Shown piece by piece: positions 1-5,076 of a stretch of 6,526 bases of DNA. The stretch is from the NCBI GenBank assembly GCA_003660605.1, contig QMUN01000046.1:1-6526 (forward strand), read 5' to 3'. The notes under the pieces are model-generated. The model was not told where the DNA came from and ran no database searches. It worked only from the letters and a program-made list of their open reading frames with translations. The DNA comes from Thermococci archaeon. Its GTDB lineage: Archaea; Methanobacteriota_B; Thermococci; Methanofastidiosales; B48-G16. A program made the translations under genes and the position numbers. Within the stretch, counting starts at the first letter, position 1. Each line of letters starts with the position of its first letter.

Positions 1-978
1 GTCAATACCTGTGTATCTACGTTAATGCCCACTCTCGCAGAAATAGAAGCAGAGAAGATATATGTTCTTGGGAATCACGATAACATTCTGGATAAAGCGT
101 TGTTGTCGCAGGAAAAGGAATACTATCCTCTGGGGAAATCTAACCTCAAGATTGTGGAGGACGTATATCCATCAGATAAAAAATTTTTACCAATAGGAAA
201 TCAGAATTATCTCTTTGTGCATGGGCATCAGTTTGATAAACATTTTACAAATACAGGGAAGTTATCTAATATACTGCCATGGTTAAGAAAAGTCTCAAAT
301 GCTCTTACAAATTACGTTCCTTTATTATTTGGAATAAGTATAGTTTCTGCAATTATAAATAAACTAATATCAAATGATAAAATCCTGGTTTTAGGAAAAC
401 CAGAGATTGTAGTGTTATTATTTTTCTTGACTTTTCCTAAATTGTATATGACTTTCGGTAGGCGATTTTGGAGTTGGTTTAGTGGAGTGAAGTATAAAAA
501 TCATGAAACAATAGATAATTTCACGAAATGGTGGAAATTATTTATCGGAAACAATAAAGTTCCCGAAAATTTGAATGTTGTATATGGACATACTCATTTC
601 TTGAATTACATTCCAAAGAAAAAAACCGATGCCAAAATGTATCAATTTTATATGGATAAATTGAGAGATAGAAAAATACCAGTAGAAACTAGGCCAGCTA
701 TAGTAAACATCTCCGCATGGATGAAAGATCTTACGAAGAAAGAACCAAAGTACAAAAACGTTATGGTCGCTTCTTTTCTCTACATTGATGATAAGGGATT
801 CGAGTTTTTTGGATGGGATTGGTACGAGAAACGGATTTTTCACATACCCAAGGAAGTAATCATAATACGAAGAGAGACAAAAAAGGGCGTGATACCTGAT
901 GACATGGCAAAAAAACTAGCAGAAATAGGATGGCCAAAAAAATTGATTGAAAAATGGAAAAAATCTGCAGAGCTTTAG
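1..978 (+). CDS. Metallophosphoesterase (calcineurin-like), 5' end missing
   Basis: The reading frame is open from base 1, so the gene very probably begins before the window; the ATG at 25 is the first visible but would leave out essential motifs. Visible family motifs are GNHD (bases 70-81), an HGH within the hydrophobic-strand segment LFVHGHQFD (around 220-228) and GHTH (586-597). The usual N-terminal D-x-H and GDxxD metal ligands are absent and should lie upstream. These residues normally bind a two-metal centre that hydrolyses phosphomonoesters or phosphodiesters. Between the HGH and GHTH motifs is an insert with two hydrophobic stretches (about 316-372 and 382-444) that could dip into or cross the membrane, in the manner of LpxH-like enzymes acting on lipid-linked substrates; that substrate is inference. 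The C-terminus is basic. The family is clear, the substrate unknown. Confidence 0.85.
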   Translation, partial: VNTCVSTLMPTLAEIEAEKIYVLGNHDNILDKALLSQEKEYYPLGKSNLKIVEDVYPSDKKFLPIGNQNYLFVHGHQFDKHFTNTGKLSNILPWLRKVSNALTNYVPLLFGISIVSAIINKLISNDKILVLGKPEIVVLLFFLTFPKLYMTFGRRFWSWFSGVKYKNHETIDNFTKWWKLFIGNNKVPENLNVVYGHTHFLNYIPKKKTDAKMYQFYMDKLRDRKIPVETRPAIVNISAWMKDLTKKEPKYKNVMVASFLYIDDKGFEFFGWDWYEKRIFHIPKEVIIIRRETKKGVIPDDMAKKLAEIGWPKKLIEKWKKSAEL

Positions 979-985
979 AAACCCT

Positions 986-995
986 ACCATCCCAA
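986..995 (+). repeat. C-rich element, copy 1 (ACCATCCCAA)
   Basis: ACCATCCCAA followed by a short C-run lies 47 bases before the TATA-like box of the small gene at 1075. The same ten bases, again followed by a C-run, occur at 1344-1353, 48 bases before the next TATA box. It could be a shared upstream regulator site or a remnant of a duplicated intergenic segment. Confidence 0.4.
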
Positions 996-1032
996 CCCCT
1001 CTCTATCATTTTCGTGTCCTGAAAGACAAAAA

Positions 1033-1041
1033 CTTAAAAAG
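1033..1041 (+). promoter_or_regulatory. TATA-like box of the 68-aa gene
   Basis: CTTAAAAAG preceded by the A-rich ACAAAAA, which resembles a TFB-recognition element. Transcription would begin near 1060-1064, leaving a leader of about 12 bases that holds the AGGTGA ribosome site at 1065-1070. Confidence 0.55.
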
Positions 1042-1074
1042 TATTCGGGAACATAATATATCACAGGTGAAAAA

Positions 1075-1281
1075 ATGAGCATCGTGAAAGAGCATAAAAA
1101 ATACATTGTGTCAAAAGCGGAGATAGACCTTCTCTTAGAAAAATCGAAAGATTCACCGTTATTGAGACACATAAGAAAGATGGCCAAAGACGAAGATCTC
1201 GAGAAAGTAAGGAAGATCCTTTCAAAGGTAGATACCAGTATGTCAGACGATATCGTGAAAGAAAGGAATGAGCGAGCATGA
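1075..1281 (+). CDS. Small charged protein of unknown function, 68 aa
   Basis: I do not recognise this protein. It has 68 residues, rich in Lys, Glu, Asp and Arg, with no cysteine, no signal peptide and no membrane segment. The pattern of Leu/Ile between charged residues (for example EIDLLLEKSKD at about 16-26 and EDLEKVRKILSKV at about 40-52) predicts two or three amphipathic helices, so a small cytosolic helical protein or protein-binding adaptor is plausible. Support that it is real: a TATA-like box 42 bases upstream, a good AGGTGA ribosome site four bases before ATG 1075, and a T-run just after the stop. It is monocistronic by these signals. Confidence 0.65.
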   Translation: MSIVKEHKKYIVSKAEIDLLLEKSKDSPLLRHIRKMAKDEDLEKVRKILSKVDTSMSDDIVKERNERA

Positions 1282-1306
1282 AAGCTCTTGATCGCCTTAA
1301 CTTCTA

Positions 1307-1313
1307 TTTTTTT
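1307..1313 (+). terminator. Oligo-T terminator after the 68-aa gene
   Basis: A run of seven T inside a pyrimidine-rich stretch 26 bases past the stop codon. Archaeal RNA polymerase commonly terminates at such runs without a hairpin. No strong stem precedes it. Confidence 0.45.
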
Positions 1314-1343
1314 GAATCCTGAGGAGATATAACAACTTCACCC

Positions 1344-1353
1344 ACCATCCCAA
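1344..1353 (+). repeat. C-rich element, copy 2 (ACCATCCCAA)
   Basis: Second copy of the ten-base element seen at 986-995, again followed by a C-run (1356-1360), 48 bases before the TATA box at 1392. Similar position relative to two different promoters suggests a common role, but the element is short. Confidence 0.4.
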
Positions 1354-1391
1354 AACCCCCTACCATTTCTCATGAATCTCTCAGAACAATA

Positions 1392-1400
1392 TTTAAATAT
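1392..1400 (+). promoter_or_regulatory. TATA box of the flavin reductase-like gene
   Basis: TTTAAATAT, close to the archaeal consensus, lies 29 bases before ATG 1421. There is no ribosome-binding sequence between them, so the transcript is probably leaderless or nearly so. Confidence 0.65.
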
Positions 1401-1420
1401 TTCAAATTTGATACTATGCA

Positions 1421-1990
1421 ATGGCAAAAATAAACATAGAATTGGAGAGTTTTCGAAGCTCGGTGGGTGAGAAATTACCACTTCTGGGACAGTTGGTGAT
1501 CGTTACCACTATAAATAAAAATGGCATTGTCAATGCAGCAGTTAAGTCGGAGATCATGAGTGCGGTTTCAAATCCGCCTATTTTAGCCTTCAGCTGCAAT
1601 CTTACTCATCACACGGCTCAAAACATTCTTGAACAGCATGAGTTTGTCGTTAATATTCCCGGTGAAGATATTGTCAAACAAGCCATGGAAACATCAAAAG
1701 ATTATCCTCGAGAGGTAAATGAATTAGAAAAGGCGGGACTCCATGCAGTACCCTCATCAGTTGTGAAACCGCCAAGAATAGAAGAATGTCCGGTGAATCT
1801 CGAATGCAAAGAAGAATTCCTTAAACTGTATGATGACGAGATTATCATTTTTGGACATGTAGTAGCAGTTTCGATTGATGAAGAAGTTTTTCAGGCTTCG
1901 ATAGAAGATCGATACAGGATTGCCAAGCCAATGGTCACAACAGGAGAATATCGATACGCACCTATCAGTAAACTCAAGAAACTTCCATGA
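1421..1990 (+). CDS. Flavin reductase-like FMN-binding split-barrel protein
   Basis: A 189-residue protein of the flavin reductase/flavoredoxin (DIM6/NTAB) family. These cytosolic dimers bind FMN and either supply reduced flavin to a partner or carry electrons. Family features seen: an N-terminal strand leading into LVIVTTINKNGIVNAA (about 25-40), then the VSNPPILAFSC segment (about 49-59), the THHTAQNI segment at 62-69 that contacts the flavin phosphate in relatives, and EFVVNIPGED (about 74-83). The C-terminal half has FGHVVAVSID (about 144-153) and the GEYRYAPI tail (about 175-182). The length is normal. ATG 1421 is chosen because the TATA box is 29 bases before it; a nearby ATG at 1416 is out of frame. 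The physiological partner cannot be told from the sequence. It stands alone, with its own promoter, 94 bases before the next operon. Confidence 0.88.
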   Translation: MAKINIELESFRSSVGEKLPLLGQLVIVTTINKNGIVNAAVKSEIMSAVSNPPILAFSCNLTHHTAQNILEQHEFVVNIPGEDIVKQAMETSKDYPREVNELEKAGLHAVPSSVVKPPRIEECPVNLECKEEFLKLYDDEIIIFGHVVAVSIDEEVFQASIEDRYRIAKPMVTTGEYRYAPISKLKKLP

Positions 1991-2055
1991 AATGAGAAGA
2001 TTTGTACAAGATTGGAGATAAAATCTTTCTTCCAGTTTCGAATCTTATGATAACT

Positions 2056-2064
2056 TTTTTAAAT
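2056..2064 (+). promoter_or_regulatory. TATA box of the OsmC/E1/MoaD operon
   Basis: A T-rich TTTTTAAAT lies about 29 bases before ATG 2085, the distance expected for a leaderless archaeal transcript. A weak AAGTGA at 2075-2080 could also serve as a ribosome site if the leader is longer. The following genes are overlapping or closely spaced, so this promoter probably drives all four. Confidence 0.6.
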
Positions 2065-2084
2065 TCGTCACATAAAGTGATAAT

Positions 2085-2480
2085 ATGAAAGCCAAAGTTA
2101 AATGGATAAACGATATGGAATTTTCTGGAGAATGCGATAACAAATCCATAGTAATGTGTGGTGAAAATTTAACGCCTATGCAGATGATGCTTCTCTCTGT
2201 TGCAGGATGCACTTCTTATGATATTATCGATATATTAAAAAAGTCGAGAGAGCCAATAGAAGGATTAGAAGTAGAGATTACTGGAGAGAGAAGGGAAGAG
2301 TATCCAAAATACTTCACAAAGATTACTCTGAATTATAAATTGAGGGGTAACCTTACCAATGAAAAAGTCCTGAGAGCTATAAAATTGAGCCAGGAGAAAT
2401 ACTGTTCTGCATTAGCGCAGATGAAGATAGGAGGAGTCAAAGTAGAGTGGGGCTATGAGGTTTTGGAGTCGAGCAAATGA
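2085..2480 (+). CDS. OsmC family protein
   Basis: A 131-residue protein of the OsmC/Ohr superfamily, whose better-known members are dimeric cytosolic thiol peroxidases that reduce organic hydroperoxides with a pair of cysteines. The two expected cysteines are present: C42 in VAGCTSYDIIDIL and C107 in QEKYCSALAQM, each at the start of a helix as in the family. The LTPMQMMLLSVAG stretch (about 29-41) matches the long central helix region. Two further cysteines (C17, C25) are near the N-terminus. It resembles the YhfA-like branch more than classical Ohr, so peroxidase activity is uncertain and a sulfur-handling role is possible. Its stop codon overlaps the start of the E1-like gene (ATGA), which implies translational coupling with the sulfur-carrier genes. 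Confidence 0.88.
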   Translation: MKAKVKWINDMEFSGECDNKSIVMCGENLTPMQMMLLSVAGCTSYDIIDILKKSREPIEGLEVEITGERREEYPKYFTKITLNYKLRGNLTNEKVLRAIKLSQEKYCSALAQMKIGGVKVEWGYEVLESSK

Positions 2481-3208
2481 CATTAACAAACAGAGAGTTA
2501 AAGAGATATGATAGACAGATAAATATACAGGAATTTGGAAGAAAAGGACAGGAGAATTTGAAAAAAGCACACGTAGTTGTTGCGGGTGCTGGAGGTCTAG
2601 GATCTTCTGTGAGTTTATACTTAACTGCTGCAGGTATTGGGCATATATCTGTCATAGATCACGAGACTATAGAACTCTCTAATTTAAATAGACAAATACT
2701 GCACTGGGAGAAGGACATTGGAAAAAGTAAAGTTGAATCCGCAGTGGAAAAATTGACACAGATCAATTCAGATATCGAAATAACTGGCATCAAAGAGAAG
2801 ATTAATGAAGAAAATGTATTAAAGTTATTAAAAGGTGCTGATGCAGTCGTTGATTGTATGGATAATTTTCGTACAAGATTTATATTAAACGATGCTATAT
2901 TGAAACTGGAGATTCCTTTTTTTCATGGTGCTTGTTATGGATTTGAAGGAAGAGCAACTACAATAATACCTAAAAAGACTCCGTGTCTTAGATGCATTAT
3001 TCCTAAATCTCCTCCCGAGAGAAAGGTGCCAATAATGGGTACGACTCCGGGTACTATCGGAACAATTCAGGCAACTGAGGTGATCAAGTTTTTTGCTGGT
3101 ATAAAGCTGTTATTAACAAATAAATTACTGATTTATGACTCTCGGTATCTGACATACGATCTTATCAAAATAGAGCGAAACCCAAAATGTCCGAGCTGCG
3201 GGGATTGA
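2477..3208 (+). CDS. E1-like adenylyltransferase (MoeB/ThiF/UbaA family)
   Basis: A 243-residue enzyme that should use ATP to adenylate the C-terminal glycine of a MoaD/ThiS-type carrier. Seen in order: the YDRQI start (11-15), nucleotide-binding GAGGLGS (37-43), D61 of IDHE, the SNLNRQ arginine R72, K84 of the IGKSK segment, and D129 in CMDN, which matches the catalytic Asp of MoeB. Two cysteine pairs, CLRC (170-173) and CPSC (238-241), should bind structural zinc. The loop that carries the conserved cysteine of MoeB, ThiF and UbaA has none here (no Cys between 173 and 238; Glu181 occupies the position in my hand alignment). It therefore probably forms the acyl-adenylate without a thioester or persulfide of its own. 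No rhodanese domain follows. ATG 2477 overlaps the OsmC stop; GGAG at 2465-2468 is a likely ribosome site. Two carrier genes follow directly. Confidence 0.9.
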   Translation: MTLTNRELKRYDRQINIQEFGRKGQENLKKAHVVVAGAGGLGSSVSLYLTAAGIGHISVIDHETIELSNLNRQILHWEKDIGKSKVESAVEKLTQINSDIEITGIKEKINEENVLKLLKGADAVVDCMDNFRTRFILNDAILKLEIPFFHGACYGFEGRATTIIPKKTPCLRCIIPKSPPERKVPIMGTTPGTIGTIQATEVIKFFAGIKLLLTNKLLIYDSRYLTYDLIKIERNPKCPSCGD

Positions 3209-3212
3209 TACT

Positions 3213-3485
3213 ATGGTAACTGTTCGCCTGTTTGCAGTTTTTCGTGATGCAGTAGGAAAGAAGCAGGTCATTATTCCTGCAAAAGATATAAGAGAGCTTG
3301 TAGAGTCACTCAATTCTAAGTATGAAAAAATAGTGCCGTTTCTGACAAAAACTACAGACCCATTGGTACTTGAAGATACTATAATTTTAGTAAACGGCAG
3401 GAGCATCTGGTTTTTAGATGGACTGGAAACGAAGTTAAAAGAAGAAGATGTTGTCTCAATTTTTCCACCTATCGGAGGAGGATAA
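3213..3485 (+). CDS. MoaD/ThiS-type sulfur carrier 1
   Basis: A 90-residue beta-grasp protein. It begins with the family's first strand and helix pattern (VTVRLFAVFRDAVGKK), has the IRELVESLNSKY helix (about 27-38), the middle IILVNGR strand (about 57-63) and ends in EEDVVSIFPPIGGG. The free C-terminal Gly-Gly is the part that is adenylated by an E1-like enzyme and then thiocarboxylated or linked to a target. The start is ATG 3213, four bases past the E1 stop codon, so it is surely in the same operon. It could act in molybdopterin/tungstopterin synthesis, in tRNA thiolation, or as a SAMP-type protein modifier; no MoaE, ThiG or JAMM-protease gene is near enough to decide. The last three codons are all GGA and also form the ribosome site of the next gene. 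Confidence 0.88.
   Translation: MVTVRLFAVFRDAVGKKQVIIPAKDIRELVESLNSKYEKIVPFLTKTTDPLVLEDTIILVNGRSIWFLDGLETKLKEEDVVSIFPPIGGG
3474..3482 (+). promoter_or_regulatory. Ribosome site inside Gly-Gly-Gly codons, sets an ATT start
   Basis: GGAGGAGGA encodes the last three glycines of carrier 1 and is also the strongest Shine-Dalgarno sequence in the window. It lies five bases (counting from the end of GGAGGAGG) before ATT 3487, the proper place for the start of carrier 2, and too far downstream to serve the ATG at 3448. Confidence 0.65.
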
Positions 3486-3486
3486 A

Positions 3487-3732
3487 ATTAAAATTAAAGT
3501 AAAATTATCAGCATACTATAGAGAGATAGTAGGTAAAAAGGAGCTCAATATGGAGCTAAAAGAAAAAATAACGGTAAATGAATTGATGAAGATGCTTGTG
3601 GCAGAATACCCAAAATTGAGTGAGTTTACAGATTATACCATGATATTACTGAATCATGTCTATTCAGACGGAACAGAGTTAATAGAAGATGGGGATGAAA
3701 TAGCTCTGTTTCCTCCTCTGGATGGGGGGTGA
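3487..3732 (+). CDS. MoaD/ThiS-type sulfur carrier 2, probable ATT start
   Basis: A second beta-grasp carrier, 81 residues if it begins at ATT 3487 (initiator Met, then KIKVKLSAYYREIVGKK). That start gives the standard MoaD first strand and length and sits just after an excellent ribosome site, one base past the carrier 1 stop. The only upstream ATG in frame, 3448, would add 13 residues, overlap carrier 1 by 38 bases and lack a good ribosome site; the next ATG, 3550, would delete the first strand. The protein has the VNELMKMLVAEYPKL helix, ILLNHVYSDGTELIEDGDEIALFPPL and a free C-terminal Gly-Gly. Its sequence clearly differs from carrier 1, so the pair is not a recent duplication and the two may serve different acceptors while sharing one E1. 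The product class is clear; the start codon is inferred. Confidence 0.82.
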   Translation: MKIKVKLSAYYREIVGKKELNMELKEKITVNELMKMLVAEYPKLSEFTDYTMILLNHVYSDGTELIEDGDEIALFPPLDGG

Positions 3733-3747
3733 AGGAGAACCGAAAAC

Positions 3748-3756
3748 TTTTTAAAT
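3748..3756 (+). promoter_or_regulatory. TATA box (with upstream BRE) of the regulator-nadA-ars operon
   Basis: TTTTTAAAT preceded by CGAAAAC (3741-3747), a good match to a TFB-recognition element. Transcription should begin near 3777-3780, just inside the end of the operator. The box starts 15 bases after the end of the carrier 2 gene and no clear terminator separates the two operons, so some readthrough is possible. Confidence 0.7.
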
Positions 3757-3781
3757 TGTTAAGAACTTAACAATTGTTAAG
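3756..3781 (+). promoter_or_regulatory. Operator of three TTGTTAAG half-sites
   Basis: Three perfect 8-base half-sites stand in alternating orientation: TTGTTAAG (3756-3763), two A, CTTAACAA (3766-3773), then TTGTTAAG (3774-3781) with no spacer. Any neighbouring pair forms a perfect palindrome, one of 18 bases and one of 16. The block runs from the last base of the TATA box to about the transcription start, where a bound dimer would hinder polymerase recruitment. The next gene encodes a helix-turn-helix regulator, so autorepression is the simplest reading. Confidence 0.72.
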
Positions 3782-3801
3782 TATTGGTCATAGTGGTGCA
3801 A

Positions 3802-4128
3802 ATGAAAACCCCATGTGAGTTGATCGTCTGGTATGTTCTGCCCGCAATAAGAAGAGAGTTTGCCAGAGTTTTGGTGAAAGAGTTTAATCTGACTCAAAGA
3901 GAAGCAGCAAGAAAATTGGGCGTAACTGAATCAGCTGTGTCACAGTATCTGAGGTCCAAGAGAGGAAAGGAGATGAAATTTAACCAGGAAATTATCGATG
4001 AAATAGAGAAATCAGCAAAAGAGATTCTGGAATCTGAAAAAGATTCTTTGGCAATAGAAAAAACATGTTCTGTTTGTGCTTTTATAAGAGACTATGGAGT
4101 TTTGGATGGATTTATGAGGAAGAAATAA
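3802..4128 (+). CDS. HTH transcriptional regulator, COG2522-like, with Cys motif
   Basis: A 108-residue DNA-binding protein from ATG 3802. Residues about 29-54 form a classic helix-turn-helix (NLTQREAARKLGVTESAVSQYLRSKRG), followed by a charged helix (about 63-83). Cysteines stand at 5 (KTPCELI) and at 89 and 92 (CSVC), a set typical of a small archaeal family of predicted regulators (COG2522) and suitable for binding a metal, an Fe-S cluster, or arsenite; this ligand is inference. A longer start at TTG 3784 would add six residues, but family members begin at or near MKTPCE, and GGTG at 3795-3798 is a possible ribosome site for 3802. Its own promoter carries the triple half-site operator. It is nine bases before nadA and surely co-transcribed with it, so it may regulate NAD synthesis, arsenic resistance, or both. 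Confidence 0.85.
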   Translation: MKTPCELIVWYVLPAIRREFARVLVKEFNLTQREAARKLGVTESAVSQYLRSKRGKEMKFNQEIIDEIEKSAKEILESEKDSLAIEKTCSVCAFIRDYGVLDGFMRKK

Positions 4129-4137
4129 GGTGAAAGA

Positions 4138-5055
4138 ATGAGTGGTTATAATGAACTGATTCAGAAAATAAAGGAATTAAAAGAAGAAAAAAATGCCATA
4201 ATCCTGGCACATAATTACCAGCTTCCTGAGATACAGGATGTTGCTGATTTTGTCGGTGATTCTTTAGGGTTAGCTCGAAAAGCATCAGAAACAGAGGCAG
4301 AGATAATAGTTTTTTGTGGAGTTGATTTCATGGCTGAAACTGCAAAAATTCTTAGTCCTGACAGAATAGTTATTCATCCCGATACCAATGCAAAATGTCC
4401 TATGGCTGCGATGGTGGATGTTGAGAGCCTTGGATGGGTTAAAGATGAGAATCCCCAAGCGCCAGTTGTTGCATATGTTAATACAACCGCCGCTGTTAAG
4501 GCAGAGACAGATGTTTGCTGTACATCATCAAATGCAGTTAAAGTGATCAAAAGTTTAAGAGAGAAGGATATTATATTCATACCCGATAAAAACCTCGGTC
4601 TTTATGCAAAGAGATTCATATTTGATAAAAATCTCATTTTATGGCCAGGTTTCTGTCCAACACATCATAAAATCAACAAAGAAGATATAATAGCTCTTAA
4701 AAAAGAACATCCAGATGCAGAGATTCTCGTACACCCTGAATGTAAGCCGGATGTGATAGATATTGCAGATCATGTATTTTCAACTCAGGGTATGGTTGAT
4801 CATGCTTCAAAGTCGGATTCAAAAGAGTTTATAATTGGAACAGAGCGAGAACTTTGCTATAGATTAAAAAAAGAAAATCCTACAAAGGAATTTTACCCAA
4901 TGGAAGCTATATGCCCAAATATGAAAAAGATCACGATAGATAGAGTATTAAAAAGTTTAGAAAATTTAGATCCCAAAGTCACGTTGTCTAAAGACATAAT
5001 AGAAAGAGCTAAATTGCCTCTTGAGAGAATGATAAGTATAGGGAGAGGAGATTGA
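4138..5055 (+). CDS. nadA: Quinolinate synthase A
   Basis: NadA condenses iminoaspartate with dihydroxyacetone phosphate to make quinolinate, the precursor of NAD, in the cytosol. The 305-residue length is that of archaeal and Thermotoga-type enzymes. The three ligands of the essential [4Fe-4S] cluster are visible and evenly spaced: C87 (AKCPMA), C173 (GFCPTHH) and C259 (AICPNMKK). Other family motifs are LAHNYQLPEIQDVADFVGDS (23-42), the AYVNTTAAVKAETDVCCTSSN region (112-132), PDKNLG (149-154), HPEC (199-202) and the STQGM loop (215-219). AGGTGA at 4128-4133, overlapping the regulator stop, is the ribosome site. No aspartate oxidase or dehydrogenase (nadB/nadX) and no nadC is beside it, unlike many nad operons. 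The arsenite permease follows after 21 bases, so it is probably in the same transcript. Confidence 0.96.
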   Translation: MSGYNELIQKIKELKEEKNAIILAHNYQLPEIQDVADFVGDSLGLARKASETEAEIIVFCGVDFMAETAKILSPDRIVIHPDTNAKCPMAAMVDVESLGWVKDENPQAPVVAYVNTTAAVKAETDVCCTSSNAVKVIKSLREKDIIFIPDKNLGLYAKRFIFDKNLILWPGFCPTHHKINKEDIIALKKEHPDAEILVHPECKPDVIDIADHVFSTQGMVDHASKSDSKEFIIGTERELCYRLKKENPTKEFYPMEAICPNMKKITIDRVLKSLENLDPKVTLSKDIIERAKLPLERMISIGRGD

Positions 5056-5076
5056 TATGATTTAGGAGGTATAAAA

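Noticed and set aside
538..843. A 101-residue open frame on the minus strand
   Set aside because: Antisense to the metallophosphoesterase gene, across its GHTH motif; composition looks like a reading-frame shadow.
2008..2027. Possible AAGAT/ATCTT hairpin after the flavin reductase-like gene as a terminator
   Set aside because: The stem is only five weak pairs with a long loop and only a short broken pyrimidine stretch after it.
3448..3486. ATG 3448 as start of the second sulfur carrier
   Set aside because: It would overlap carrier 1 by 38 bases, has no good ribosome site, and adds 13 residues foreign to the family; ATT 3487 fits better, though it is not proven.
3784..3801. TTG 3784 as start of the HTH regulator
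   Set aside because: It sits only a few bases after the predicted transcription start and adds six residues before the family's usual MKTPCE beginning.
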